The notes beneath the pieces were generated by a model. The model saw only the letters and a program-made list of their open reading frames with translations. It was not told where the DNA came from and searched no databases. A stretch of 64,000 nucleotides of DNA from Aquabacterium sp. A7-Y (lineage in GTDB: Bacteria; Pseudomonadota; Gammaproteobacteria; Burkholderiales; Burkholderiaceae_C). Made by a program: the position numbers and the translations under genes. Shown here one piece after another: positions 41,992-50,308 of this stretch. Every line of letters starts with the position of its first letter. The stretch's first letter is position 1. The DNA is taken from NCBI RefSeq assembly GCF_026153205.1, contig NZ_JAPFBW010000005.1, positions 1 through 64,000 of the forward strand, written 5' to 3'.

Positions 41992-43356
41992 TCACCGGCA
42001 CACCTCGGTGCCCGGCAGCAACTCGCTCAGCAGGCTGTAGAGGGCCGGGTTTTCGATGTCGGGCATGGGCGTGCGGTCGAACTCGATGAACAGCGGCAGG
42101 GCGCTGGGTCGCGTCGTGTCGCCGGCCGGCGTGGCGTAGCCGGCCTCGCCGCGGCCGAGGTGCAGCACCTCGGTGGCAGTCAGGATCTCGACATGGCCGT
42201 CGCGCACGAAAACATACAGGCCTTCGGGGTCGTTGCCGATCGGGGCGCTGCCGAACAAGGCCTCGACATCGACCTGCACCTCGTCCGGACGCGGCGCGTC
42301 GATCTGCGGCCCGGCATCGATGCGGCGCACGCCCTGCGGCCCGATGAACAGCCCCTGCCCCTGCGCCACCAGTTCCTCGGCGCCGCCACCAGGCAGCACC
42401 GCCACCGTGCCCTCCCAGGTGTAGAGCGTGAGGCCTGCGTCGGCGTCGCCCGGCTCGCCGGCGCAGGCACCAGTGCAGGTGGCGTCGAAGCCGGTGCCGC
42501 GGATGCCGATGGTCGCCGTCGCGGTCGCGATGCCGACGCGGCCGGGGTTGGCCTTGCCGATGATGCCGGTCAGCGCACGCATCGAGCCGCGCGCCAGGCG
42601 CACCAGGAAGGAGCCCTCGGACGGCGTTTTCGGGTCGAACACGAAATCCTCGATCTTCAGCCGCGTGTTCGAGCCCAGCGCCGTCCGGCTCTGGTCGCGG
42701 AAGGCCAGCAGCGCGAAGCTGCCGGCGCCGGTTGCGATCAGTTCGCCAGGATAGACGGCCCCGCCGGGCACCAGGCGCCGGCGTGCGCCGCCGCTGTCGT
42801 CGGCCCAGACCTCGCCCTTCATGACCGCGAGCTTGGCGCTGGCCTGTACCGCGTTGGGTCTGGTCGGCTGCGACACGCGCGCCGATTCGTCGCGGCAGTC
42901 GCCGCTGCAGAGCCGGGCATCGAAATCGGTGCCGCGGATGCCGATGGTCGCGGTCGCGGTCTGCACCCGTGCCGCGTCCGGCGCGTTTTTGTTGATCAGC
43001 CCGGTGATGGCACGGAAGCCGCCGCGGAACAACTGCGTCACCATCGAGTTGTCGCTGGCGTTATCGCGGTAGCGGTAGGTGCGCAGCACCAGGTCGGACT
43101 GCGGCCTGAGGGTCATGCGGGTGCCATCCTGCAGCCGCACGATGGCAAAGGAGTTGGCCCCGGTGCTGAGGCGGTCGCCCTCGTTCAGGGGCAGGCCCTT
43201 GCCCAGCGTGCGCGGCGCCTGCTGAGGCTGCTGCGCGAAGCCCACGCCGCGTGCGAAATCGACCTCGCCGATGCGTTGCTGAGCCAGGGCGCCGGCAGCA
43301 GCGGCCGTCAGCAGCACGGCGGCGAGGCCGCGGGCGACAGTGTCAACGACAGACAT
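41992..43356 (-). CDS. Exported protein with two FecR domains
   Basis: This 454-residue exported protein has a signal peptide (GLAAVLLTAAAAGALA, cleavage near residue 25). It has two FecR-type beta-rich repeats, about 37-185 and 190-345. Each holds an ATIGIRGT motif (ATIGIRGTDFDARLC and ATIGIRGTGFDATC), followed by a Cys. FecR domains occur in surface and secretion systems and in sigma regulators; there is no membrane helix or sigma partner here. The C-terminus ends PGTEVCR, matching the end of TpsA. ATG 43356 overlaps the tpsA stop by 14 bases, so it is translationally coupled. The role is unknown, perhaps a periplasmic or surface cofactor of the two-partner system. Confidence 0.9.
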   Translation of the reverse strand: MSVVDTVARGLAAVLLTAAAAGALAQQRIGEVDFARGVGFAQQPQQAPRTLGKGLPLNEGDRLSTGANSFAIVRLQDGTRMTLRPQSDLVLRTYRYRDNASDNSMVTQLFRGGFRAITGLINKNAPDAARVQTATATIGIRGTDFDARLCSGDCRDESARVSQPTRPNAVQASAKLAVMKGEVWADDSGGARRRLVPGGAVYPGELIATGAGSFALLAFRDQSRTALGSNTRLKIEDFVFDPKTPSEGSFLVRLARGSMRALTGIIGKANPGRVGIATATATIGIRGTGFDATCTGACAGEPGDADAGLTLYTWEGTVAVLPGGGAEELVAQGQGLFIGPQGVRRIDAGPQIDAPRPDEVQVDVEALFGSAPIGNDPEGLYVFVRDGHVEILTATEVLHLGRGEAGYATPAGDTTRPSALPLFIEFDRTPMPDIENPALYSLLSELLPGTEVCR

Positions 43357-46300
43357 TTTCAGCCTCCACGGCGACCTTGCCGAAACGTTCGGTCTCCAGC
43401 ACCCGCTGCAGCTGCACCAGCACCTGCAGCACCGGGATGTCGGGCTCGACCGCGCCGGATGGCGGCGGTGGCGGCGGTGCCAGCGGCACGGCCCCGAAAC
43501 CGATGTTGATCGTGCCGTTGTTCAGCGGGTCAGCGTCGCCGAAGTCGCGGTCGCAGCTGGCGTCGCAGTCGACGTTGTTGAGCACCGGCGCGTTCTGGCT
43601 CGCAAAGGGATAGACCACCGCATCGGCGTCGCTGCCGCTGCCGCGCTCGAAACGCACCGCCCCGCCGCCCGCGGGCATGTTGACGGTGAGCGCATTGCCA
43701 TAGCGGATCGCCGCATACGCGCCGGGGCCGGCGCCGCCGCGCAGCGTCATCGACGCTGCGTTGATCGTGATGTCGCCGCCCTCGACATGGGTGGCCACCT
43801 CACCGCCCTCGATGCGCAACTCGTCGCCGGCGACCAGGCTGAGGCTGTTGTCCCCCGTCACCCCGGTCGCGCTCGTCGGCACCGCGGCGGCGCTCTCCCG
43901 GGCGGGCTGCTCGGTGGGCGCGGGGCTGCCGATCAGCAGGTCCTCGCCGGCCTGCAGCGCCAGGTCACCGGCCTGCAGCTGGGTGCCCGAAGCAACGCGC
44001 AGGCTGCCGCCCTCCGACTGCAATCGAAGCGACTCGTAGCCCGTCATCCAGGCGTCGGCGCTGAGCTCGCCGCTGGCGACGATGACGCCGCGCGAGAAGG
44101 TGCTGGCGGAGCCCTCCGGCGTGAAGCTGAAATGGCCGGTGCGGGCGTCGCCGTCGATGCGGATGCCGAACTCCCCGCCGCCGATGGTGGTGAGCTGGAC
44201 CTGCCCGTCGGCATCGCTCGCGAGCTGCACCGTCAGCAGCTGGCCCGCAGCCGTTGCGCCGACGTTGGCCTGGGCCTGCAGGCGCACGTTCGGGCCGTTG
44301 ACGTCGGCGCGCCGCGCTACGATGCGCCCGGTGCCCGAGCTGCCGTTGACGATGTTGCGCCCGGTCAGGTTCACGGTGGAGCCGGTCAGCACGCCGTCGA
44401 CGATCACGTCGCCGCCCCCGCCATCCACGTTGATCCAGCCGCCTCCCGAGTCGCCCTCGACGGGCGCGATGGCCGCTCCGCCCTTGATGTGCACCCCCGT
44501 GGCACTGGCGATGCTGACCGAGCCGTCGAGCGAGCTGGTGCTGCCGAGCGACTCGGTGGCGAAAGACACGCGGCCGAGCCGGTTCTGCCCATTGAAGAGC
44601 TCGATCTTGGCCGCTTCCATGTGAAGCTCGTCGGCCACCAGGGCTCCCTCGCCGTCGGAGCTCTGGACAGTGCGGATGTCCCCGGAGCTCAGCAACTCCA
44701 CCCGCCCGATGCGTCCCTCGCCGGCGAGGTCCACCACCGAGCTGGTGGAGCTGCCCTCGATGGTGATGCTCGCCGGCCCGCCCTCGCCGCCTGCGCCGCG
44801 CGTGTCGATGCGCAGCGTGCCGGCCGTGATCACGGCCAGTTCGTCGCTGTTGAGGATCAGCCCGGAGGGGCTGAACTCGCCGCCATCCGGCACCCCGGCA
44901 TGCGCGGCGCCGTGCAGCACGATGCTGTCGACGCCATTGCCGACAAAGCTGACCTTGTCGGCCGTCAGCGCCCCCTGGCCGGCGGGATCCAGGCGGAACC
45001 CGCCCAGCCCGGTCAGGACGGCCTCCTTGCTGCGCACGGCGCCGCGCAGCGCCAGCGCGCTGCCGAAGTCACCAGTGACCGCCAGCGTGCCGCCGACCTC
45101 CAGCCCGCGCACTACCGTGCTGCCGCTGCCGCTCGGCGGCTCGATCGCCCCCAAGCCCGACTCCACTTCGCTGGAGACGCTGAAGCGGAGGTCACCCCCG
45201 ACCGTGCCCGAGACGTTGCCTTCGACCTGGCCCAGGTTCACGTGTCCGTCGGCCGTCGAGGTGCTGACCTGGACCTGCCCGGGCAACTCGCGACCCAGCT
45301 GCGGAATGAACTCGCCGGCCGAGACGTTGCCCGCCTGGATGCTGCCGTGCGCCTGCAGGCGCACCGTGCCGCCGGCGGAGTCGAGGTTGCCGAGCCGGAG
45401 GGTGCTGGCCTGAGCACCGGAGCTCACGCTCTTGTCGCTGCCCGCCACGAAGCTCAGGCCGCCGAGCACGAACTGGCTGCCCGAGACATAGGTTTCGGTA
45501 TGGATGGTCGACGGTCCGTTGCTGAGCAGGTCGATGCCGCAGGCGAGGCCGCCGGCGCAGGTGGCGTCCTTGGTTTCCAGGTGCAGCGAAACGCCCTGCA
45601 GCAGTTGCAGCGTGTCCCCGGCGGCCCAGCCTTCGCCGGTGATGGCACGGGTCGCTTCGATGCGCACCGTGCCGCCCAGCTGGCCGAAACTCTCGATCTC
45701 GCTTTCGTAGACCGCCGTCGTCTGGCCCGGCGCCTCGTCGGCCAGCAGCTCGCCGTCGCCGCCCACGGAGGTCGAGGTCGACGAGGGCAGCGGTCCGGCG
45801 TGGATCACCACCGCCTCGGGATCGAGCAGCCAGGTGCCGCCGGGGCCCCGGGGCGCCGACACATCCGGCACGCCGCTGCGCGTCAGCGTCTTGCCCGAGG
45901 TCTCGACCCGGCCACCCTGCCCGCCGCCGGCGCCGCCGCGCGCGCTGATGGCGCCGCGCGAGACGGTGTGCCCGTCGGACCACACCACCACGGTGCCGCC
46001 GTCGCCCACCTCGGTGGCGTCGGCCTTGATCGTCGCACCGCGCCTGAAGCGGGTGGCCTGGGCGTTCTCGACCCGGGCGTCGCGGCCCTGCCAGCCGCCG
46101 CCGACCAGCACTTCGCCGCCGCCGCGCGCGCCGGAGGCGTCGAGCACGGCGCCGTCCTGCACCTCGGTGCGCGCCCCGGTCACGATGATCTGCCCGCCCT
46201 GCTCGCCGCGGCGGGCGCTGGCGCTGCCCGACACTTCGGCGCTGTGGCGGGCCTTGAGCCAGACCTTGCCGTCGACGACCTCGAGCGCATTGGCCTGCGC

Positions 46301-47089
46301 GCTGCCGCGGTGCTTCAAGGTGCCGGCGAAGAGGCCGACCGCGCCAGCCTCCACCGAGCCGAGGTTGAGCACCGTGTCGCCGGCGTTGGCGACTTCCAGC
46401 TGCACACCTTCCAGGCCGCGGCCGGTGATGCTCACCGACTGCCCGGCGGCCAGGATGGCCTGGCCGTTCTCGACCTTCAGCGCCCCTTCGTTGCTGATCT
46501 GCGGCGCGATCAGGTAGACGTCGCCGTGGGCCTGCACCACGCCGGTGATCGCGATGCCGCCGGGCACGCCCTCGGCCTGCAGCCTGACCTTGCCGGCCTT
46601 CCAGTCGGCGTCGCTGATGTTGAGCGTCGAGGCGGTGAAACCCGCCGTGTCGATGACCGCGCCGCGGCCGAAGACAATGCCGGCGCTGTTGACCAGGAAC
46701 ACCTTGCCGTTCGAGCCCAGGTGGCCGAGGATCTCGCTGGCCTTGCCGCCGGTGACGCGGTTGAGCACGCTGCTGCTCGCACCCTGCTGCTGAAAGTAGA
46801 CGCTCTGGCCGCGGTCGATGCCGAAACTCTGCCAGTGGATGATGGCGCCGGGCGTGTTGTTGATCTGCAGGTGCTTGCCCTGCTGGTTCATTTGCGCCTG
46901 CCCGTGCACCACCTGGGCGCCCTGGGGCAGCGCCTGCAGGCTGCCGGAGGCGAAACCGAGCGCGAGCGCCGCCGCCAGCGGCTGAATCGGAAAGCGCCGC
47001 GCAGCGCGCGCAGCGATCGGCCCCGGCACAACGCCGGCCGCCGACGCTGACAGGCGCGGCACCTTGGTGAACGACATACGTGCGGTCAT
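43343..47089 (-). CDS. Two-partner secretion exoprotein TpsA (filamentous haemagglutinin N-domain)
   Basis: This 1248-residue secreted protein has an extended N-terminal signal (about 1-54, ends GFASGSLQAL). A TPS/haemagglutination-activity domain (about 55-200) follows, with the INNTPGAIIHWQSFGI start and the VNSAGIVFGRGAVIDTAGF motif, a variant of the usual VNPAGIVFG. The rest is beta-helix repeats rich in Gly/Val/Ser (GGQIIVTGA, GGEVLVGGGW, GGRVETSGKTL). A short proline run (PPPPPP) precedes a 33-residue tail that ends ENVCR. GGAGGGAGAG lies before ATG 47089. It would be an adhesin or biofilm protein secreted by the TpsB encoded at 40307. A GT41 transferase gene is nearby. Confidence 0.92.
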   Translation of the reverse strand: MTARMSFTKVPRLSASAAGVVPGPIAARAARRFPIQPLAAALALGFASGSLQALPQGAQVVHGQAQMNQQGKHLQINNTPGAIIHWQSFGIDRGQSVYFQQQGASSSVLNRVTGGKASEILGHLGSNGKVFLVNSAGIVFGRGAVIDTAGFTASTLNISDADWKAGKVRLQAEGVPGGIAITGVVQAHGDVYLIAPQISNEGALKVENGQAILAAGQSVSITGRGLEGVQLEVANAGDTVLNLGSVEAGAVGLFAGTLKHRGSAQANALEVVDGKVWLKARHSAEVSGSASARRGEQGGQIIVTGARTEVQDGAVLDASGARGGGEVLVGGGWQGRDARVENAQATRFRRGATIKADATEVGDGGTVVVWSDGHTVSRGAISARGGAGGGQGGRVETSGKTLTRSGVPDVSAPRGPGGTWLLDPEAVVIHAGPLPSSTSTSVGGDGELLADEAPGQTTAVYESEIESFGQLGGTVRIEATRAITGEGWAAGDTLQLLQGVSLHLETKDATCAGGLACGIDLLSNGPSTIHTETYVSGSQFVLGGLSFVAGSDKSVSSGAQASTLRLGNLDSAGGTVRLQAHGSIQAGNVSAGEFIPQLGRELPGQVQVSTSTADGHVNLGQVEGNVSGTVGGDLRFSVSSEVESGLGAIEPPSGSGSTVVRGLEVGGTLAVTGDFGSALALRGAVRSKEAVLTGLGGFRLDPAGQGALTADKVSFVGNGVDSIVLHGAAHAGVPDGGEFSPSGLILNSDELAVITAGTLRIDTRGAGGEGGPASITIEGSSTSSVVDLAGEGRIGRVELLSSGDIRTVQSSDGEGALVADELHMEAAKIELFNGQNRLGRVSFATESLGSTSSLDGSVSIASATGVHIKGGAAIAPVEGDSGGGWINVDGGGGDVIVDGVLTGSTVNLTGRNIVNGSSGTGRIVARRADVNGPNVRLQAQANVGATAAGQLLTVQLASDADGQVQLTTIGGGEFGIRIDGDARTGHFSFTPEGSASTFSRGVIVASGELSADAWMTGYESLRLQSEGGSLRVASGTQLQAGDLALQAGEDLLIGSPAPTEQPARESAAAVPTSATGVTGDNSLSLVAGDELRIEGGEVATHVEGGDITINAASMTLRGGAGPGAYAAIRYGNALTVNMPAGGGAVRFERGSGSDADAVVYPFASQNAPVLNNVDCDASCDRDFGDADPLNNGTINIGFGAVPLAPPPPPPSGAVEPDIPVLQVLVQLQRVLETERFGKVAVEAENVCR

Positions 47090-47297
47090 GTGACTCTCCC
47101 TCCGCGTCCCGGCGAAGGCGGGAACCAGCGGCGCTTGTCTCGACGCTGCCGCCCCTCGGACGACAGCATGCGGCGAAGGCTGCCCCTACCCCGGGAGAGC
47201 TCGGCCGCAAAGCTGCAGGATTACATCACCGAAGCACGGGAACTCCAACCCTGCAGCCCGGGAAATCCCGCAGACATCCCCTCAATGGGGGACGCCG

Positions 47298-47783
47298 CTA
47301 TTTGGATCGGGGAGCCAGGGACTGCCGCAGCTCCTCGTCCACACGCTCGAGCTCGATGCCCAGGCGCTGCAGCGCCCCGCCGGCGATCTCGCGCTGGCGC
47401 GCGCCCCAGATGGGCTGCGGGAAGTGGCTGTCCCAGTCGTAGCGCGCGATCAGGTGCCAGTGCAGGTGGGGCACCATGTTACCCAGGGCGGCGAGGTTGA
47501 TCTTGGTTGGCGCCAGCCGGCGGCGCACCACCGCCTCGACCGCCGCGACCACTTCGATGCATTCGTGCCGCTCGGCGGCGTCGAGGTCGGTCAGTTCGGC
47601 GCAGTGGGCGTTCCAGATCACCCGCCAGAAGCCGGGAAAGTCGCGGTCCTCGACCCGCACGACACGCCAGCGCGGCCCCTGCAGCACCAGCCGCCCACCG
47701 GGGGCCCGACACAGTTCACAATCGCCGCTCGACGGCGTGCCCGCCGGGAGCCCGTTTTCCTTTTCCTGCTTGTCGCTTGTCAT
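47298..47783 (-). CDS. HIT family hydrolase
   Basis: This 161-residue histidine-triad nucleotide hydrolase-like protein has the catalytic triad HLHWHLIAR at about residues 112-120, which fits the HxHxHxx pattern. An N-terminal CELC pair near residue 22 may bind zinc. VIWNAHCAELTDL and KINLAALGNMVPH are typical HIT segments. The family cleaves nucleoside phosphates such as AMP derivatives or diadenosine polyphosphates; the substrate here is unknown. ATG 47783 was chosen over an Arg/Pro-rich extension. It lies between tpsA and the divergent GT41 gene, and there is no evidence that it works with either. Confidence 0.9.
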   Translation of the reverse strand: MTSDKQEKENGLPAGTPSSGDCELCRAPGGRLVLQGPRWRVVRVEDRDFPGFWRVIWNAHCAELTDLDAAERHECIEVVAAVEAVVRRRLAPTKINLAALGNMVPHLHWHLIARYDWDSHFPQPIWGARQREIAGGALQRLGIELERVDEELRQSLAPRSK

Positions 47784-47897
47784 CGTGATCCCCGTCCAGC
47801 ACAGAACCGCGACGGGCCCGGTTCGAGGGCCCGGCCTGGCCGGCCGCCTCCCGGGCACCGGCGCCTTGCATTATCCGGGTGCCCGCCCGGCGATCCG

Positions 47898-49583
47898 GTG
47901 AGCCGGCCGGACGCCGCCGCCGAGGCGCTTTCACGCGCTCGCCGGGCCCTCGCCGGGGCCGACTTCCTCGGCGCCTGCGAGCAGTTCGAGCGCGTGCTCG
48001 ACCACGTGCCCGCGGGCCGCGTGACAGCCTCGATCTGGTTCGGCTACGGCTGCGCGCTGGCCGCCATCGGCGAGCTGCGCAGCTCGACCAATGCGGTGCG
48101 CAGCATCGCTGCCGGCGAACGGCGCGCCTTGCTGCTCCACCCGCAGCTCGACCGCGCCCTGTCCGAGGTGCTGCGCATCGGCTGGGATGCCCACCAGGTC
48201 CAGGCCCTGCTGTGCGCCTTCGCGATGCGCCAGGGACGTTGGGAGTACCGCCAGCCCTTCACGGCGGCGCTGCAGACCATCGCCGGGCAGCGCGCCGGCG
48301 TGCCGCTGCACCGCTCGCTGGTGTTCGACGCCTTTTCCTTCGGCCGCGACGACGCCCTGATCGCCGCGCTGTCGCAGCGTTTCGCCGACGACTACGCGGG
48401 CGGGACATCATCGGCTGCACCGCGGCCGGTGGCGCCGGCCGAGGCCCGACGCCGGCCGCTGCGCGTCGCGCTGCTGTCAGGCGAATGGCGCCGACACCCC
48501 ACCTGCTACCTGCACCGGGACCTGGTCGCCGCGCTCGACCACCGCGAGCTGCACCTGACCGGCATCCACCTCGATGCCCGGGTCGACGCCTACACCGAGG
48601 ACATGCGGGGCCTCTGCGACGACTGGCAGCACTGGCCCGGCCTGGGTGTGGGGGAGATCGCCGAACGCCTGCGTGCCGGCGGACATGACATCCTGTGGGT
48701 GCTGGGCAGCTTCCAGGAGACGCCGATCGCCGAGCTGCTGCCGCTGCGGCCCGTGCCGCTGGCGATCAACGGGCTGGCCTCCTACTACCCGCACGGCCGC
48801 GGCCTGGTGGACTACGCGGCGGTCGACCCGCTGACCGTGCCGCCGGCCGCCCGGCCGCATTGGGGCGAGGCGCTGGCCGAACTGCCGGCCACCACCTTCG
48901 TGCTCGGCCCGCTGGTGGAGCGGCACCCGCCGCGCCCCGGGCGCGCCGAGCTGGGTCTGCCGGAGGACGCGCTGGTGCTGGCCGCCACCCACCAGAGCTA
49001 CAAGTGGTCGCCCGAGTGCGCCGACCTCTGGGCCGCCGTGCTGCACCGCTGCCCGAATGCGGTGCTGTGGCGGGTGCAGGCCCGCCCGCATCCGGAGGCA
49101 GCCTGGCAGCGCGCCATGGCCGAGCGCGGCATCGGTCCCGAGCGGCAACGTGTCTGCCTCACGGTGGACTGGCCCCAGCACATGGCCCGGCTGGGCGTGG
49201 CCGACCTCTTCCTCGACGCCACCCCGATGGGCGGCCACACCACGCTGCTGGAAGCCCTGGCCCAGGGCCTGCCCGCCGTCTCGCTGCGCGGGCCCGGGCC
49301 GGCCGGCCGCATCGGGCACGCCATCCTCGACGCGATGGGGCTGGCCGAGGCCTGCGTGGAGACGCCGCGGCAGTATGTCGAGCAGGTAGCCCGCTGGGCC
49401 GCCGACCCCGCGCTGCGCGCCCGCTGGCGGCAAACCGTCGCCGACCACCAGCCGGGCGGCCCCCGCCACAGCCCGGCCCGCGACGCGGCGCGTCAGGCGC
49501 GCTGGTGGGAGGAAGTGTTCAGGCGCATGTGGGAGATCCACTGCCGGGGATTGCCGCCGACATCTTTCCGGATCGAGCAGTGA
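47898..49583 (+). CDS. GT41 family glycosyltransferase (OGT/SPINDLY/HMW1C-like)
   Basis: This protein of about 561 residues has a helical, TPR-like N-terminal region (about 1-160) and a two-Rossmann GT41 catalytic domain. The OGT landmarks are EWRRHPTCYLHRDL with His200 (compare HPTSHLM in human OGT), HQSYKWSP with Lys369 (compare NQLYKIDP), FLDATPMGGHTTLLEALAQG, and the C-terminal VFRRMWEIHCRG. It would transfer a sugar from a UDP-sugar to protein Ser/Thr (OGT type) or Asn (HMW1C type); which cannot be decided here. GTG 47898 is the only start in the right place and lacks a strong ribosome site. It is divergent from the HIT gene (114-base gap). The TpsA gene nearby is a candidate substrate gene by analogy with hmw1ABC. 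Confidence 0.82.
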   Translation: MSRPDAAAEALSRARRALAGADFLGACEQFERVLDHVPAGRVTASIWFGYGCALAAIGELRSSTNAVRSIAAGERRALLLHPQLDRALSEVLRIGWDAHQVQALLCAFAMRQGRWEYRQPFTAALQTIAGQRAGVPLHRSLVFDAFSFGRDDALIAALSQRFADDYAGGTSSAAPRPVAPAEARRRPLRVALLSGEWRRHPTCYLHRDLVAALDHRELHLTGIHLDARVDAYTEDMRGLCDDWQHWPGLGVGEIAERLRAGGHDILWVLGSFQETPIAELLPLRPVPLAINGLASYYPHGRGLVDYAAVDPLTVPPAARPHWGEALAELPATTFVLGPLVERHPPRPGRAELGLPEDALVLAATHQSYKWSPECADLWAAVLHRCPNAVLWRVQARPHPEAAWQRAMAERGIGPERQRVCLTVDWPQHMARLGVADLFLDATPMGGHTTLLEALAQGLPAVSLRGPGPAGRIGHAILDAMGLAEACVETPRQYVEQVARWAADPALRARWRQTVADHQPGGPRHSPARDAARQARWWEEVFRRMWEIHCRGLPPTSFRIEQ

Positions 49584-49646
49584 GGCCTTGGTTTGCCCGG
49601 CGCCCGGCGCCTCATTACACTTCCACGAAACGTAAGGAGCCGATAG

Positions 49647-49868
49647 ATGGCCGAATCCACGATCACGGCGAAGGGGCAAACGACGGTGCCGGCCCAGATC
49701 CGCGAGCAAGTCGGCGCGACACCTGGCACTCGACTGGTTTGGCACGTGATGCCGGACGGCAGCATCATCGTCCGGGCCAAGACGAAGTCCATCCTCGACT
49801 TGGCCGGAACCTTGAAGGCTCCCGAAGGCAAGCACGTCACGGTTGAAGAAATGAACGCCTGGCGCTGA
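49647..49868 (+). CDS. AbrB/MazE-type antitoxin (VapB-like)
   Basis: This 73-residue protein has a SpoVT/AbrB DNA-binding fold: STITAKGQTTVPAQIREQVG at 4-23, then TRLVWHVMPDGSIIVRAK. The C-terminal part (SILDLAGTLKAPEGK and on) should bind and block the toxin. The start has TAAGGAG seven bases upstream. The stop codon shares a base with the toxin start (TGATG), the classic antitoxin-first arrangement. It probably autoregulates the pair. Confidence 0.9.
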   Translation: MAESTITAKGQTTVPAQIREQVGATPGTRLVWHVMPDGSIIVRAKTKSILDLAGTLKAPEGKHVTVEEMNAWR

Positions 49869-50272
49869 TGGCGGCGCTCGACACCAACGTCCTGGTTCGC
49901 TACCTGGTCCAGGATGACGCGGCACAGCTGGCCGATGCCCGCCAGTTGATCGGAAGCTGCGTCAACCAGGGGCAGACGCTCTACATCCCGGTCTCGGTCT
50001 CCTTGGAGCTCGAATGGGTGCTGCGCTCGAATTTCGGTGTCAGCAAGGCCGAGGTCGTGCAAACACTGTCGCAGCTCCTGTCGGCCGCCGAACTGTCGTT
50101 CGAGTCCGAGAGTGCGCTGGAGCTCGCGCTGTCACGCTACAGAGAAAGTGCTGCCGACTACGCCGATTGTGTCCACGTGGCACTGGCCCTGAGCGCCGGC
50201 GAGCAGCCTTTGTGGACCTTCGACAAGAAAGCATCGAAGTTGAACGGCGCCCGGCTGCTGGCGCGGGCATGA
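49868..50272 (+). CDS. PIN-domain ribonuclease toxin (VapC-like)
   Basis: This 134-residue PIN-domain protein has the expected four acidic positions: Asp5 in ALDTNVLVR, Glu in SLELEWVLR near residue 40, Asp in YADCVHVAL near residue 98, and Asp in LWTFDKKAS near residue 117. VapC toxins cleave specific RNAs such as tRNAs; the target here is unknown. It overlaps the antitoxin stop by one base, so the two are translationally coupled. It is convergent with the FAD/Fe-S dehydrogenase gene. Full length and intact. Confidence 0.9.
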   Translation: MAALDTNVLVRYLVQDDAAQLADARQLIGSCVNQGQTLYIPVSVSLELEWVLRSNFGVSKAEVVQTLSQLLSAAELSFESESALELALSRYRESAADYADCVHVALALSAGEQPLWTFDKKASKLNGARLLARA

Positions 50273-50308
50273 CGATCGGGGACCGCCCAGCGGCGGTCCC
50301 GTGCCGGC

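Noticed and set aside
43340..47050. A 1236-codon open frame on the plus strand opposite tpsA
   Set aside because: It is the antisense shadow of a GC-rich, low-stop gene. Its product is His/Ala/Arg-rich with no domain, while the minus-strand frame has a signal, a TPS domain and beta-helix repeats.
43343..47089. N-glycosylation sequons in TpsA as proof of HMW1C-type modification
   Set aside because: At least six NX(S/T) sites are present, including NIS, NVS twice, NLT, NGS and NGT. This is about what chance gives for a protein of this size and composition, so it is not evidence.
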